Shown: positions 17,255 to 26,052, counted from the stretch's first letter. The stretch is 37,500 nucleotides of DNA from Leisingera caerulea DSM 24564 (GCF_000473325.1 NZ_KI421513.1:1020717-1058216); one strand, 5' to 3'. Program-made: numbers and translations. Notes: a model not told the origin generated them from the sequence alone.

Positions 17255-18472
17255 TCATGCAGCAGCCCTCGCTGTTCCTGGCGGCGCTCTGGGGCGCCGT
17301 TCTGGCGCCATGGTTTCGACGATGACCAACCGCCCGCCGCAGCAGGGGCATGGCAGCGCGAGGACGCGGGCAAGTGCATCGGATGCATCGGATGCATCGA
17401 TATTGTCATCGCGAGCGTGACCCTGATCTGATGTTTCGGCCCCGAGCAGTTCCTTGATCCTGGCGATATTGGCGGCACGGTTGCCATTCCCGAAGAAGCC
17501 GTAGTGGCGGATGCGATGCTGCCCCTTGGGCAGGACATGGATCAGGAACCGGCGGATGAACTCGCCGGTCTTGAGGGTCATGGTGGTATGCCGCCCGGGA
17601 CCGTTGACGCGGTAATCCTTGACGCGGAAGGTGACGCTCCGGCCGTCCATGCGGATCAGGCGGCTGTTCGAGATCGCGACACGGTGGGTGTAGCGCGACA
17701 GGTATGCCAGCACGGCTCTGGGGCCGGCGAAGGGCTCCTTGGCATACACAACCCAATCGATCTTGCGCAGCGGTCGCAGGAAAGCGTCGAAGGCCGCGCG
17801 ATCCGCAAGCCTGGCATGATCGCCGAAGAAGTGCAGCTTCCCGGCTTTGTGCAGCCGGGCCAGCCCGTCCAGGAAGAGGCGCCGGTAGAGGCGGGACAGC
17901 ACCCGGACAGAGAGGAAGAAATTCCTGCGGCAGGCGATCCAACCGGTGCCATCGGCAGACAGGCCACCGCCCGGCACGATCATGTGGACATGCGGATGGT
18001 GCGTCATCGCCGAGCCCCAAGTGTGCAGGACGGATGTGATGCCGGCCCGGGCGCCAAGGTGCTTGGGGTCGGCGGCGATCCGGATCACCGTGTCCGCACT
18101 TGATCGCATCAGCAGATTGTAGATCTCCCGTTTGTTATGGCGGGCGATGTCGGCGACCGGTTTTGGCAGCGTGAAGACCAGGTGGAAATACCGCACGGGC
18201 AGCAGTTCGGCCTCCCGCGCCGCCAGCCATGCCTTGGCCGCACCCGCCTGGCATTTGGGACAGTGCCTGTTCCGGCACGAATTGTAGGCGATATGTTCAT
18301 GCGCGCAGTCTTCACATCGTGCAACATGACCGCCAAGCACGGCCGTGCGGCAGCGCTCGATGGCGCTCATCACCTTCAACTGATCGAGGCTGATATGGTC
18401 CGCATTGGCCGCCCGCCAAGCAGCACCATGCATGCGGAAGACATCCGCGACCTCCAAATGTGATGGGGGCAA
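17255..18472 (-). CDS. IS91-family (Y2 rolling-circle) transposase
   Basis: A 405-residue HUH-type transposase. The N-terminal zinc-binding region is visible (HVARCEDCAHEHIAYNSCRNRHCPKCQ), then TLPKPV, HHPHVHMIVPGGG (the HUH metal site) and YLSRYTHRVAISNSRL with the tyrosine-containing motif. Length is normal for the family. A tandem 9-bp repeat near the 3' end encodes a DASDASDA stretch. The downstream partner on the same strand is upstream in transcription: a tyrosine recombinase gene ends 6 nt before this start, the usual two-gene arrangement of one IS91 subgroup. Confidence 0.9.
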   Translation of the reverse strand: MPPSHLEVADVFRMHGAAWRAANADHISLDQLKVMSAIERCRTAVLGGHVARCEDCAHEHIAYNSCRNRHCPKCQAGAAKAWLAAREAELLPVRYFHLVFTLPKPVADIARHNKREIYNLLMRSSADTVIRIAADPKHLGARAGITSVLHTWGSAMTHHPHVHMIVPGGGLSADGTGWIACRRNFFLSVRVLSRLYRRLFLDGLARLHKAGKLHFFGDHARLADRAAFDAFLRPLRKIDWVVYAKEPFAGPRAVLAYLSRYTHRVAISNSRLIRMDGRSVTFRVKDYRVNGPGRHTTMTLKTGEFIRRFLIHVLPKGQHRIRHYGFFGNGNRAANIARIKELLGAETSDQGHARDDNIDASDASDALARVLALPCPCCGGRLVIVETMAPERRPRAPPGTARAAA

Positions 18473-18478
18473 GGCGCG

Positions 18479-19393
18479 CTATGACGCGCGTTTCCTGCCC
18501 TTCCTGCGCTTCGCCGCGGTCAGGCCGTCCAGCGGGCTCTCCACCGCCGCGATCATGCCCGTAGCGACGCTGGCATAGCGCGCCGTCGTGGTGAGTTTGG
18601 CATGACCGAGCAGCGCCTGAATGACCCGGATGTCGACGCCGCGTTCCAGCAGATGTGTCGCAAAGGAATGGCGCAACGTGTGCAGCGTCACCGGCTTGGT
18701 AATCCCTGCGGCCCGCGCGGCCTCCTTGAACAGCCGCGAAATCTGGCGGGCCGAGAGGTGTTTGCCGCGATAGCCGGGGAAGAGAACCCGCTCGGGTCCG
18801 GGCACGCCCGTGTCCTGGCTCGCGGGGCGTTGGGTCCACCACTCGCGCAACAAACCCAGAATGTCCCCGGGCAACATCACGTTGCGATCCTTGCGGCCTT
18901 TGGCCTGCACAATGCGGATGATCTTCTGTTCCCCGTCGATGTCGCCGACCTTCAGCCGGACGACCTCGCTTGCCCGCAGGCCGCATCCATAGGCGAGTGA
19001 CAGCATAACACGCGCTTTCAGGCCGGGCGCCATGGCCAGAACGCGTTTGACCTCGTTGCGGCTCAGCACGAGGGGAACCTTCACGGGCTTTTTGAGGTGG
19101 AACACTTCGGCCGCAAGGTCATGCCGGCGCAGGGTGACCCGGAACAGGAACTTCAGCCCGGTCATGGTCTGGTTGCGGGTGCAGATACTGGTCCCGCTCT
19201 CGATCAGATGCAGCTGGAAATGCTTCACGTCATCCGGTGAAGCTGTCTCCGGAGATCGCCCGAGCCAGGAGGCAAACCGCTTGCAGGCCCGCAGGTGGCT
19301 GGTCTGCGACGCAGGTCCGAGATTGCGTGCGGACATATCCGCGATCATGCGCGCCCGAAGGGGTGTCGCCGGTGCAGGGTGCTGATTGGTCAT
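18479..19393 (-). CDS. Tyrosine recombinase of the IS91-type element
   Basis: A 304-residue XerD-like recombinase. The SAM-like N-terminal domain ends near residue 105, and the catalytic domain has YGCGLRASEVVRL (first Arg), HTLRHSFATHLLERG (HxxR) and LLGHAKLTTTARYA (His and Tyr nucleophile). The ATG at 19393 follows GAGGG; an upstream in-frame start at 19441 lacks such a site. The gene is 6 nt upstream of the Y2 transposase, so the two are expressed together. All catalytic residues appear present. Confidence 0.88.
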   Translation of the reverse strand: MTNQHPAPATPLRARMIADMSARNLGPASQTSHLRACKRFASWLGRSPETASPDDVKHFQLHLIESGTSICTRNQTMTGLKFLFRVTLRRHDLAAEVFHLKKPVKVPLVLSRNEVKRVLAMAPGLKARVMLSLAYGCGLRASEVVRLKVGDIDGEQKIIRIVQAKGRKDRNVMLPGDILGLLREWWTQRPASQDTGVPGPERVLFPGYRGKHLSARQISRLFKEAARAAGITKPVTLHTLRHSFATHLLERGVDIRVIQALLGHAKLTTTARYASVATGMIAAVESPLDGLTAAKRRKGRKRAS

Positions 19394-19738
19394 GGGAAAA
19401 CCCTCTATCAACCGAGGCAAAATCACCTCGGCCAACAGCACACACCCGACCTCCTAAACCGCGAAACAAATACCGCTTCAGCCCAACGCCTGCCACGCAG
19501 AGCCCCTATCGCGGAGCGATTTAGTGCATGCGCAGATAGCAGCCTTTGCAAACTCGGCCGTTTGAAGCAACCAGGTGAGGTTCTACGCTGCGGCGCGGCC
19601 TGCCGTTCCGGTCGTTCGCTGCGACTGCGAGGTTTTGCCGCCGGTGAGCTCACACAGTGCCGGACAAAGCGGCAATTTGCTGCGGCTGCGCGAACGTCCG
19701 CATCGAATATCAGTTCGTAACATTATGGAAACTTTGCT

Positions 19739-19993
19739 TCAGGGAGGGCCTGCAAGCCAGCCAACATCATTACGCGCCCCACGCTCACAGTCTTCGAGGC
19801 TTTCGTAATACCCTGACATCTCTGGGCACGACCAATACCCCCCGTCTGGATAGTATAGCAATTCGTCGTCTCCGACGGTGATCCATGCGTTCTCATAGTA
19901 ACGGAAAAACTTGCCGTCAGGACTGATGCGTATGTCGACTGAGCGTGTACCGTCGTCATTTCGCAACGCCTTTTCTATCGGCCAAATTTGCAT
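19739..19993 (-). CDS. Small hypothetical protein
   Basis: An 84-residue acidic, aromatic-rich protein with no family that I recognise (…RNDDGTRSVDIRISPDGKFF…, then YYPDGGYWSCPEMSGYYESLEDCERGARND). Its composition is protein-like, unlike the overlapping frame at 19723-19959. The ribosome site is weak (AACAGG next to the ATG). It sits between the IS91-type and IS3 elements and may be the remains of earlier cargo. Confidence 0.45.
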   Translation of the reverse strand: MQIWPIEKALRNDDGTRSVDIRISPDGKFFRYYENAWITVGDDELLYYPDGGYWSCPEMSGYYESLEDCERGARNDVGWLAGPP

Positions 19994-20382
19994 CCTGTTA
20001 GATTACCAATGATGCATAAGATGAACAAGAAGCCGACATCCGCGCACGTTGCAGCATTCGTAGGTCTGGGCTCTCTGCCGCCATGCGGCGGCACAGCACC
20101 GAGAATCCAGCACCAGCCTGCCCCAGGCCAGTTGTGATCGGCTCAAGCCAGCCCAAAGCGGCCCCAAGCCTGGTGACCAGCCTGGCGGGCCAGCGCATGC
20201 AGGTCGGGCGGTGACCGGACCTTCGCTGCAGGAGCGAGAAAATGGCTACTGGTTCAAGAAGCAGACTTTCATTGCGAAAAAGGTGAACTAACATTTTCCA
20301 CTTGCAGGAAAAATGCCTCCCCGTTGACTGATGGTGTTGGCCTTGCAACAATCAACCTTGAATAGATTGCGAGTATTGGACG
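19994..20382. other. Non-coding stretch between small gene and IS3
   Basis: No gene is supported. There is a GC-rich hairpin (CTGCCGCCATGCGGCGGCA) near 20078-20096. The left end of the next IS3 starts at 20383. Confidence 0.4.
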
Positions 20383-20414
20383 TGTCGCGTTTTAGTGCCG
20401 CCCCAAGTGCTCGT

Positions 20415-21272
20415 TTAAGCCACCTTTCGTTCGAAAGCGACCGGGCTTTTCCAGCCCAGTGCTGAGTGACGGCGGCGCGGGTTATAGAAGCCGTTGATGT
20501 ATTCAAAGATGGCCATCTCAGCCTGACGCCGTGTGTCCCATGACTGTCGCCAGATCAGTTCAGCTTTGATGGTCTTGAAGAACGTCTCGACCGCGGCATT
20601 GTCGTAACAATTACCCTTGCCGCTCATAGACACCTGGAAGCCATGCTGACGCAGGATTTTTTGATAGTCGTGTGAACAGTATTGCGACCCGCGATCTGTG
20701 TGATGAATGCAGCCCTTAGGCGGTGATCTGAAGGCGATAGCCATCTTCAGCGCCCGGATCGCCAAGTCCCGCTTCATGCGATTGCTGACGGCCCACCCAA
20801 TGACACGCCGGGAATGCAGGTCCAGGATCACAGCAAGATACAACCATCCCTCACGCGTCCAGACATAGCTGATGTCACCCGCCCATTTCTGGTTTGGCAG
20901 GTCTGCTGTGAAGTTTCGATCCAGCAGATTGGGTGCGATGTTGAACTGGTGGTCGCTATCGGTCGTGGCCTTGTATTTGCGGGTTCGAACCACGGATATG
21001 CCATTCTGGCGCATCAAACGGCCCACACGGCGATGGCCAACATCCAGGCCGATCTCCTTAAGCTCTTCGGTCATTCTTGGCCGACCATAGCTGCCCAGGC
21101 TGAGACGTGACTGTTCTTTGATGTGCGCCAGTGTGACCATATCAGAGCGCTGCCTGCGACTGGCTGGCCGACTGCGGAAGGCCCGCAATCCGCGTGTGCT
21201 GACACCGACGACATCGCATAGGCGTTTGGCCGGGAACCTGTCTTGGTGCTCTTCGATGAACTTAAATCTCAT
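20415..21272 (-). CDS. IS3-family transposase OrfB
   Basis: A 285-residue DDE integrase-core transposase. The N-terminal HTH_21-like part (YGRPRMTEELKEIGLDVGHRRVGRLMRQNGI) precedes the catalytic core, with D in WAGDISYVWT, D in HHTDRGSQYC and E in VETFFKTIKAEL. It ends with the typical NPRRRHSALGWKSP. The ATG overlaps the OrfA stop (ATGA). No defects are seen, so the element may be active. Confidence 0.9.
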   Translation of the reverse strand: MRFKFIEEHQDRFPAKRLCDVVGVSTRGLRAFRSRPASRRQRSDMVTLAHIKEQSRLSLGSYGRPRMTEELKEIGLDVGHRRVGRLMRQNGISVVRTRKYKATTDSDHQFNIAPNLLDRNFTADLPNQKWAGDISYVWTREGWLYLAVILDLHSRRVIGWAVSNRMKRDLAIRALKMAIAFRSPPKGCIHHTDRGSQYCSHDYQKILRQHGFQVSMSGKGNCYDNAAVETFFKTIKAELIWRQSWDTRRQAEMAIFEYINGFYNPRRRHSALGWKSPVAFERKVA

Positions 21273-21544
21273 TGCTTTAGGCCCGCGAAGAATTGGGCGG
21301 CCTTTTTTAGGATGTCCCTCTCCTCCTTGAGAATGCGCACCTCGCGCCGAAGGCGTTCATTCTCCTGAGCGAGGCTCAAATCCTCTTTCGACACCGCATC
21401 AGTGTCTCGATGTGCCGTGATCCATTTGTTCAGCGTCGACAGCCCAACACCTAAATCAGAAGCCACCTGCTTACGCGTAAGCCCGCTCGTTAATGCGATC
21501 CGCACAGCATCTTGGCGGAATTCATCCGTCCGCTTCAGTCCCAT
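21269..21544 (-). CDS. IS3-family transposase OrfA
   Basis: A 91-residue helix-turn-helix protein (FRQDAVRIALTSGLTRKQVASDLGVGLSTLNKWI) with a C-terminal leucine-zipper-like segment ending ILKEERDILKKAAQFF, typical of IS3 OrfA. It overlaps OrfB by 4 nt. Confidence 0.9.
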   Translation of the reverse strand: MGLKRTDEFRQDAVRIALTSGLTRKQVASDLGVGLSTLNKWITAHRDTDAVSKEDLSLAQENERLRREVRILKEERDILKKAAQFFAGLKQ

Positions 21545-21601
21545 AGTTCATCTCCTTTGCTGCAATAAATGCTATCAAAGGAGCGGCATCAAACCGGGAC
21601 A

Positions 21602-22255
21602 GGTCCAGATGGACGGCGCGAAATTATTGGTCTGGGGCTTGGTCCGTCTGAAGCCGAGACTTTCTGAGCGGACTTCTTGCGCGGCTTGAAAGCCCGAGGG
21701 CTCGACGGCACCAAGCTGGTGGTCAGCGACGCGCACAGCGGCCTCAGGGCGGCCATCGTGCGGGTCTTCGAAGCAACCTGGCAGCGATGTCGCGTTCACT
21801 GGATGCGCAATGCTCTGGCTCATGTCTCACGCGGCCAGCACACCGTAGTCGCCGCTGCGATCCGCCAGGCCTTCGACCAACCCGACCGCGCATCGGCCGA
21901 AGAAACCTGGCGGCGCGTTGCGGATCAGCTCCGCGGGCGATGGCCTAAGCTGGCTGACCTCATGGATGAGAGCGAGCACGACGTGCTGGCCTACATGGCG
22001 TTCCCGCGCCAGCACAAGACGAAGTTGCACAGCACCAATCCGATCGAGCGCTTGAACAAGGAGGTGAAGCGCCGAGCCGATGTCGTCGGTATCTTCCCGA
22101 ATGAGGCCTCCATCACCCACCTGATCGGCGCCGTGCTGTTCGAACAGAACGACGAATGGCAGACCGCCAGCCGCTACATGATGGTGGAGGCCTTCGCCGA
22201 AATCGACGCAGAGGAGACAGACCTCATTCTCAGCCTTTCAACACAAGCCGCCTGA
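21602..22255 (+). pseudogene. IS256-family transposase remnant
   Basis: The C-terminal ~215 codons of a mutator/IS256-type transposase. The frame opens at DGRREIIGLGLGPSEAETF, is interrupted by TGA at 21665-21667 (probably from TGG, Trp), then continues as ADFLRGLKARGLDGTKLVVSDAHSGL...KLHSTNPIERLNKEVKRRADVVGIFPNEAS to the natural end. The 5' half is missing where the IS3 right end begins. Confidence 0.85.
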
Positions 22256-22520
22256 TCATGACCTCAGGCCATCCGGGAAATTACAACAGCTCGACGGACG
22301 TGACCTTCCTTTGCTGCGGTCTGTGCCGAACCCTTTCGCGAGTCGCGGTCCGATTGGTGTGCGCTTTGACAAATCAGAGATACAACTACCTTGGAGGGCC
22401 GGAGCGAACACCTTGTCGCAGGTGTCCGTAACAGGATTGGTGCCGGCCAGACGGGAATTCACTCAATCCAAACGAGGGCTTAACGACTTTAGCTGCAGGT
22501 CGTCAGTTGCGAGACCTCTG
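22256..22520. other. Leader region between IS256 remnant and cargo cassette
   Basis: No gene is supported. The first part should contain the right end of the IS256-type element; the rest leads into the AT-rich promoter region of the cassette. Confidence 0.4.
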
Positions 22521-22550
22521 AATACCGGCCAACGGAGAAATACCGGTATT
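22521..22550 (+). promoter_or_regulatory. ATACCGG repeats, candidate operator of the cassette
   Basis: AATACCGG at 22521-22528 is repeated at 22539-22546, where it forms the perfect 12-bp palindrome AATACCGGTATT (22539-22550). This lies 9 bp upstream of the predicted -35 box. A related palindrome occurs at 26039-26052. Confidence 0.45.
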
Positions 22551-22559
22551 ATCTTAAGG

Positions 22560-22588
22560 TTGTATTTAATCAATAAATAGGCTAAATT
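22560..22588 (+). promoter_or_regulatory. Candidate sigma70 promoter of the cassette
   Basis: TTGTAT (22560-22565), a 17-bp spacer and TAAATT (22583-22588) form a reasonable -35/-10 pair in an AT-rich patch that stands out from the GC-rich surroundings. Transcription would start about 30 nt before the small peptide gene. Confidence 0.5.
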
Positions 22589-22624
22589 TTTTATGTTATC
22601 AGTTTGTAGTAGCGGGGTTTCGCC

Positions 22625-22723
22625 GTGAAGTATCTAGTGATCATCCTTGCAGTATGCTGTGCAGCACCGGCTTCAGTTTCGGCTCAGCCCCCATGTGATC
22701 CAGCCTCACAGCCCTGCCGCTAA
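22625..22723 (+). CDS. Tiny putative secreted peptide (32 aa)
   Basis: A GTG-started frame encodes a textbook signal peptide (VKYLVIILAVCCAAPASVSA) followed by only about 12 residues, QPPCDPASQPCR, with two cysteines. GCGGGG lies upstream of the GTG. It sits between the predicted promoter and the 682-residue membrane protein gene, 18 nt before that start. It may be a real small periplasmic peptide, a leader peptide, or the broken start of a longer secreted protein. No known family is recognised. Confidence 0.45.
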   Translation: MKYLVIILAVCCAAPASVSAQPPCDPASQPCR

Positions 22724-22741
22724 ACCCGAGTAGAAATCGAG

Positions 22742-24790
22742 ATGTTTCCCGACGGCATGTCCGATCTTGCCGCGCTGATCTATGGCGGCGGTATTCTTGT
22801 CGCGTTTTCCTATACGCGCTTTAATCGCATCTCATATGAGACCGGTCGAAGACTTGACAGGCTGGTCAATTTCCTGACCCCGGACAAGCTCCGTGCGAGA
22901 CGCCAAGTAGGGTTCGCCTACTTCATATATACTCTAGTTCTTATCCTGACATACCTAGTTCTCTGCGCGTATGCCGATTTGCTGCTGCCACTGATCGGCG
23001 CCCAAGCCATCGTTCCAGACCAAGGGGCGAGCGGTCTGCCCGCTCCGGCGGGCAACGGCCAGTCGATTGCCGTTCCGTCCGCAACGGCCGACGTTGACGC
23101 CATTTTGACGACGGGCTTTGCGCCGCTGGGAGAGCCCGTCATCAAATATTGGACCGATGAACTTCAGCCGTCCGAAACCGTGACGACAAACAAAGGCGAC
23201 AGCGACGGCTTTATAGAACCGCAAGTCTCGTTAGGGCTGGCGCTGATCATGGTTGGTCTTGCACCAGCCATACCCGCCCTGGAACGCGCTGATGAATGGC
23301 TGCGCATGGTGGCCCATCGCATGGCCGGAATCCCAACCTGGGTCATTGATGCATCAGACAATCTCCGCTCGAACGCGGGAGTTCTTGGCATTTTCAGGAA
23401 AACGAATGGAAAAATAGAGGACAACGAAAAAGAGGAAGAGACAAAACAGCGGGTGAGCGCACTAATGGTCTCGCCGTCCGACGTCGAACTCATGCGGAAA
23501 TTGCGTGACGAAGCCCGCCTTTCCCTCGGGAACTTCGACGATTTCTGCCTGAATATCGAGGTCATTTTTGTCGCAGCAGCGTGGTTTCTCGAAGAGAACC
23601 TGCATGTTTCCAACTCCGGCGACAAACTGCGTTTCACGGAAATGGAGGATGAGCTGAGACGGAGAAAGGACGCCCTGATTAGCATGGCCGAGGGCGACTT
23701 ATCGCGCGAAAAGCTGGAAAACCTGGCCGTCGAAGCCGACCTATTGGCAAGCGACTTCTGTGTTCTGATCGCCCTTTATGATGAGCACGGTGTCATTCAA
23801 CCCTTCAGCCGCCGCCCAAGCGCTAATGCTCGCCAGAAAGAAGCCCGCGAACGGCTTCAAGAATTTCTAAGGGTGCTACACGACAGCAGGACAGAGCCAA
23901 TGCTGCGTCAACGTGCTACGACCTTGGCGCTGTTTTGGACGTTGGCCATCGTGATGACATGGACTGCCGCATGGGCACTGCTATGGCCGGGCGCCGCTGA
24001 ATTCAGCCTCATTAGGGGCGAGATGGAAAGCAGTCCATATGAGAGAATGCTGAATTACTCGGCCTCCGCCTTCAATAGCTACGGGCTGGCTATCATCGTG
24101 GCTATCACCCTGCGTTGGCTCCGCGACATTGACGAGACTGGCGACGGGCAGTGGAACTGGGAAAACCTGCGCTACCCGTCACATTGGACGCGCTGGCTGC
24201 CACAAGCCGCGATGTTGGTTTTTGCAGCCTGGGCCTTCTCGACCTTGATGATGTTAGCAACGTACGTCTTCCTGTCTGGTGTTATTAAGGGCGAAGCGAA
24301 GGCCGAAGATGTTTGGGCATTCGTTCAGCGGAGTTTCGAATATAACAGTCCAGTCGCACTCCGCGGGGCGATCTTGTCGCTCATGGTCGTCATTTTGCTG
24401 GATGCGCGCCAACGACTTTGGATCGATGCTTTCCGCTACAAACGGGGCGAGAACCCTAGAAGAACGGACCCGCAGAGGCTTGCGAGAAACGCCCGCGTTT
24501 GGAGCGAACTGTCGCTCGGATACAGTTTTGTCTGGGCCGCCATCGGCGCCGTCGTGATGATGATGACAGGTGCATTGACGCGGTATCTGTCCTTTCTTGC
24601 CGCCAGCCGAGGCAATCGCGCTTTTGAAGATATCGACGCCGGCCTGATGATCTGGGCAACGTTGAACTGCACCATTCTGGGAGCATTGGTGATGTTTTGC
24701 GTCTCCGAAGCTCTCAGCGGGCGCTCCTTTGTCAAGTTACCGGCGCAGTCTGGTGGCAGCTCGGATAATCCGGCTGCGGCGGAGACATGA
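22742..24790 (+). CDS. Multi-pass membrane protein of unknown function with large soluble loop
   Basis: A 682-residue inner-membrane protein with about nine hydrophobic segments, near residues 8-24, 58-86, 162-180, 393-415, 441-459, 486-512, 539-553, 593-616 and 632-656. Between helices two and three lies a ~75-residue polar loop rich in Pro/Ser/Thr, probably periplasmic. Between helices three and four lies a charged, largely helical ~210-residue region (KIEDNEKEEETKQRV..., MEDELRRRKDALISM...) that is probably cytoplasmic. I do not recognise the family. The gene overlaps the next by 4 nt (ATGA), so the membrane protein and the binding protein are made together. The likely role is as a membrane transducer or channel reading the periplasmic partner; this is inferred from context only. 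Confidence 0.8.
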   Translation: MFPDGMSDLAALIYGGGILVAFSYTRFNRISYETGRRLDRLVNFLTPDKLRARRQVGFAYFIYTLVLILTYLVLCAYADLLLPLIGAQAIVPDQGASGLPAPAGNGQSIAVPSATADVDAILTTGFAPLGEPVIKYWTDELQPSETVTTNKGDSDGFIEPQVSLGLALIMVGLAPAIPALERADEWLRMVAHRMAGIPTWVIDASDNLRSNAGVLGIFRKTNGKIEDNEKEEETKQRVSALMVSPSDVELMRKLRDEARLSLGNFDDFCLNIEVIFVAAAWFLEENLHVSNSGDKLRFTEMEDELRRRKDALISMAEGDLSREKLENLAVEADLLASDFCVLIALYDEHGVIQPFSRRPSANARQKEARERLQEFLRVLHDSRTEPMLRQRATTLALFWTLAIVMTWTAAWALLWPGAAEFSLIRGEMESSPYERMLNYSASAFNSYGLAIIVAITLRWLRDIDETGDGQWNWENLRYPSHWTRWLPQAAMLVFAAWAFSTLMMLATYVFLSGVIKGEAKAEDVWAFVQRSFEYNSPVALRGAILSLMVVILLDARQRLWIDAFRYKRGENPRRTDPQRLARNARVWSELSLGYSFVWAAIGAVVMMMTGALTRYLSFLAASRGNRAFEDIDAGLMIWATLNCTILGALVMFCVSEALSGRSFVKLPAQSGGSSDNPAAAET

Positions 24791-26028
24791 AGGCCCTGGC
24801 TGCCTCTGCCGTTCTGGCCGCATTCTGCGCCGGCCCGCTCGCGGCTCAGAGCATGTGTGCAAACTGCGATGAACCGATCCGCATGGGCGTGCGTCCGGAT
24901 GTTCCACCCTTCATTTGGAAAGACTCCACCAGCGGCCATTTCCGCGGATTTTTCTGGGATATCTGCACCACCGCGCTGACGCGGGCTGGTTACCGGCGCG
25001 AAACCGTCGAAATAACCGCAGGCCAACGCGCCAACCTGCTTGCATCCGGCAACAAGAACTGCACAGCGGGCACGGCCTGTCGGACCAAGCAAGGCGTCGA
25101 TCTTCTGTGCGACCCGACGACCATCACGCTGGCGCGTATGGAAGCTTTCGCGGGGCCGCACCATGGCGCCGGGCGGTTTGTTTTCTCGCCCATTCTCTAT
25201 GTCGCGAACGGGGCGTATATCCAGCAGACTTACCCGCGCCGTGAATTCCGCCGACGCCTGGGTCGTAAACTCCGAAGTAAATGCCCCGACAGCGACCAGC
25301 TCAAAGCGATTTACTGCAGCAAGCCGCTACGGCTTCCTCCTTTATCCTGGCTGCTTCGGCCGCATGCGCGGGAACTGCCCGAACGGCCAAAGATCAAGTG
25401 GCCTGCCGCCTGCGATGCAATTCTCGAGGCACTGGACACCGCGACCGAAACCTCAGAGTCCGATGCTCCGGCCCCCGGCGGCAGCGGCACCGGAGAACGC
25501 AGCGCCTGGGACCCACCGCAGATTTGGCCCGAGCAGGAACCCAGCGAGCCGGAATTCGAGATATGGGGATATGTGGAAGGCGCCACGATCGGCAGCACCG
25601 TCATGAAAGCAGCTGACAATGCCAATGACGGGACCATCGGTGTCTGCGCGAAGCCCTTTGCCTCGCACGGCAAGGCAGCCGAAGCGTTCTGCGAAAACCG
25701 TATCTACCGGTACTTCGGTGATGTCGACCTCGTCCGTGCGGCGATCGATGGATATACGAAGATCAGCAGCAAGGAATGCAATACCAACCAGAAAGCCGCG
25801 GAACGCGGCACGTACGAACCATACGCCTTGCTGCTGTCGCAAAGGCGCAATGGTTTTCCCGAAGCCTTCAACCTCGCGCTCTACTCCATGTTCACCGACG
25901 GCACGATCGGCGAGATGTTCGACGGGCGTTTTGGCGGGCAGCGCCGCTCGCAATACCTCGACACACTATTCAGAATTAACAGTATTCCGGCCGGTAAGCG
26001 GCAGCGATTCCACACTGGTGGAAGGTAG
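24787..26028 (+). CDS. Orphan periplasmic solute-binding protein (family 3-like)
   Basis: A 413-residue secreted protein with signal peptide MKALAASAVLAAFCAGPLAA. Features of family-3 binding proteins are visible: IRMGVRPDVPPFIW and FRGFFWDICTTAL in lobe one, FVFSPILYVANGAYI at the hinge strand, WGYVEGATIGSTV and YFGDVDLVRAAIDGY in lobe two, and YALLLSQRRNGFPEAFNLALYSMFTDGTIGEMF at the end. It is much longer than usual (about 250) because of Cys-rich and Pro/Ser-rich insertions, including an acidic linker near residues 219-255. No ABC permease or ATPase is nearby, so it is probably a sensor rather than a transporter component. Translationally coupled to the upstream membrane protein. Confidence 0.75.
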   Translation: MKALAASAVLAAFCAGPLAAQSMCANCDEPIRMGVRPDVPPFIWKDSTSGHFRGFFWDICTTALTRAGYRRETVEITAGQRANLLASGNKNCTAGTACRTKQGVDLLCDPTTITLARMEAFAGPHHGAGRFVFSPILYVANGAYIQQTYPRREFRRRLGRKLRSKCPDSDQLKAIYCSKPLRLPPLSWLLRPHARELPERPKIKWPAACDAILEALDTATETSESDAPAPGGSGTGERSAWDPPQIWPEQEPSEPEFEIWGYVEGATIGSTVMKAADNANDGTIGVCAKPFASHGKAAEAFCENRIYRYFGDVDLVRAAIDGYTKISSKECNTNQKAAERGTYEPYALLLSQRRNGFPEAFNLALYSMFTDGTIGEMFDGRFGGQRRSQYLDTLFRINSIPAGKRQRFHTGGR

Positions 26029-26038
26029 GGAAGATCCG

Positions 26039-26052
26039 CCCGGTATACCGGG
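26039..26052. promoter_or_regulatory. 14-bp perfect palindrome, second candidate operator
   Basis: CCCGGTATACCGGG lies 10 nt after the binding-protein stop, in the 202-bp gap before the protease gene. It is built from the same CCGGTAT/ATACCGG half-site as the palindrome at 22539-22550. It may control a separate promoter for the two protease genes; alternatively it could form a small hairpin in the transcript. Confidence 0.4.

Larger units (their letters stand above)
20383..21601 (-). mobile_element. IS3-family insertion sequence (1219 bp), apparently complete
   Basis: The terminal inverted repeats are TGTCGCGTTTTAGTGCCGCC (left) and TGTCCCGGTTTGATGCCGCT (right, other strand). OrfA and OrfB are both open. 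The flanks (...ttggacg and ggtccag...) show no target duplication. The right flank is the middle of an IS256-type gene, but its 5' half is not found on the left, which points to a deletion. Confidence 0.85.
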
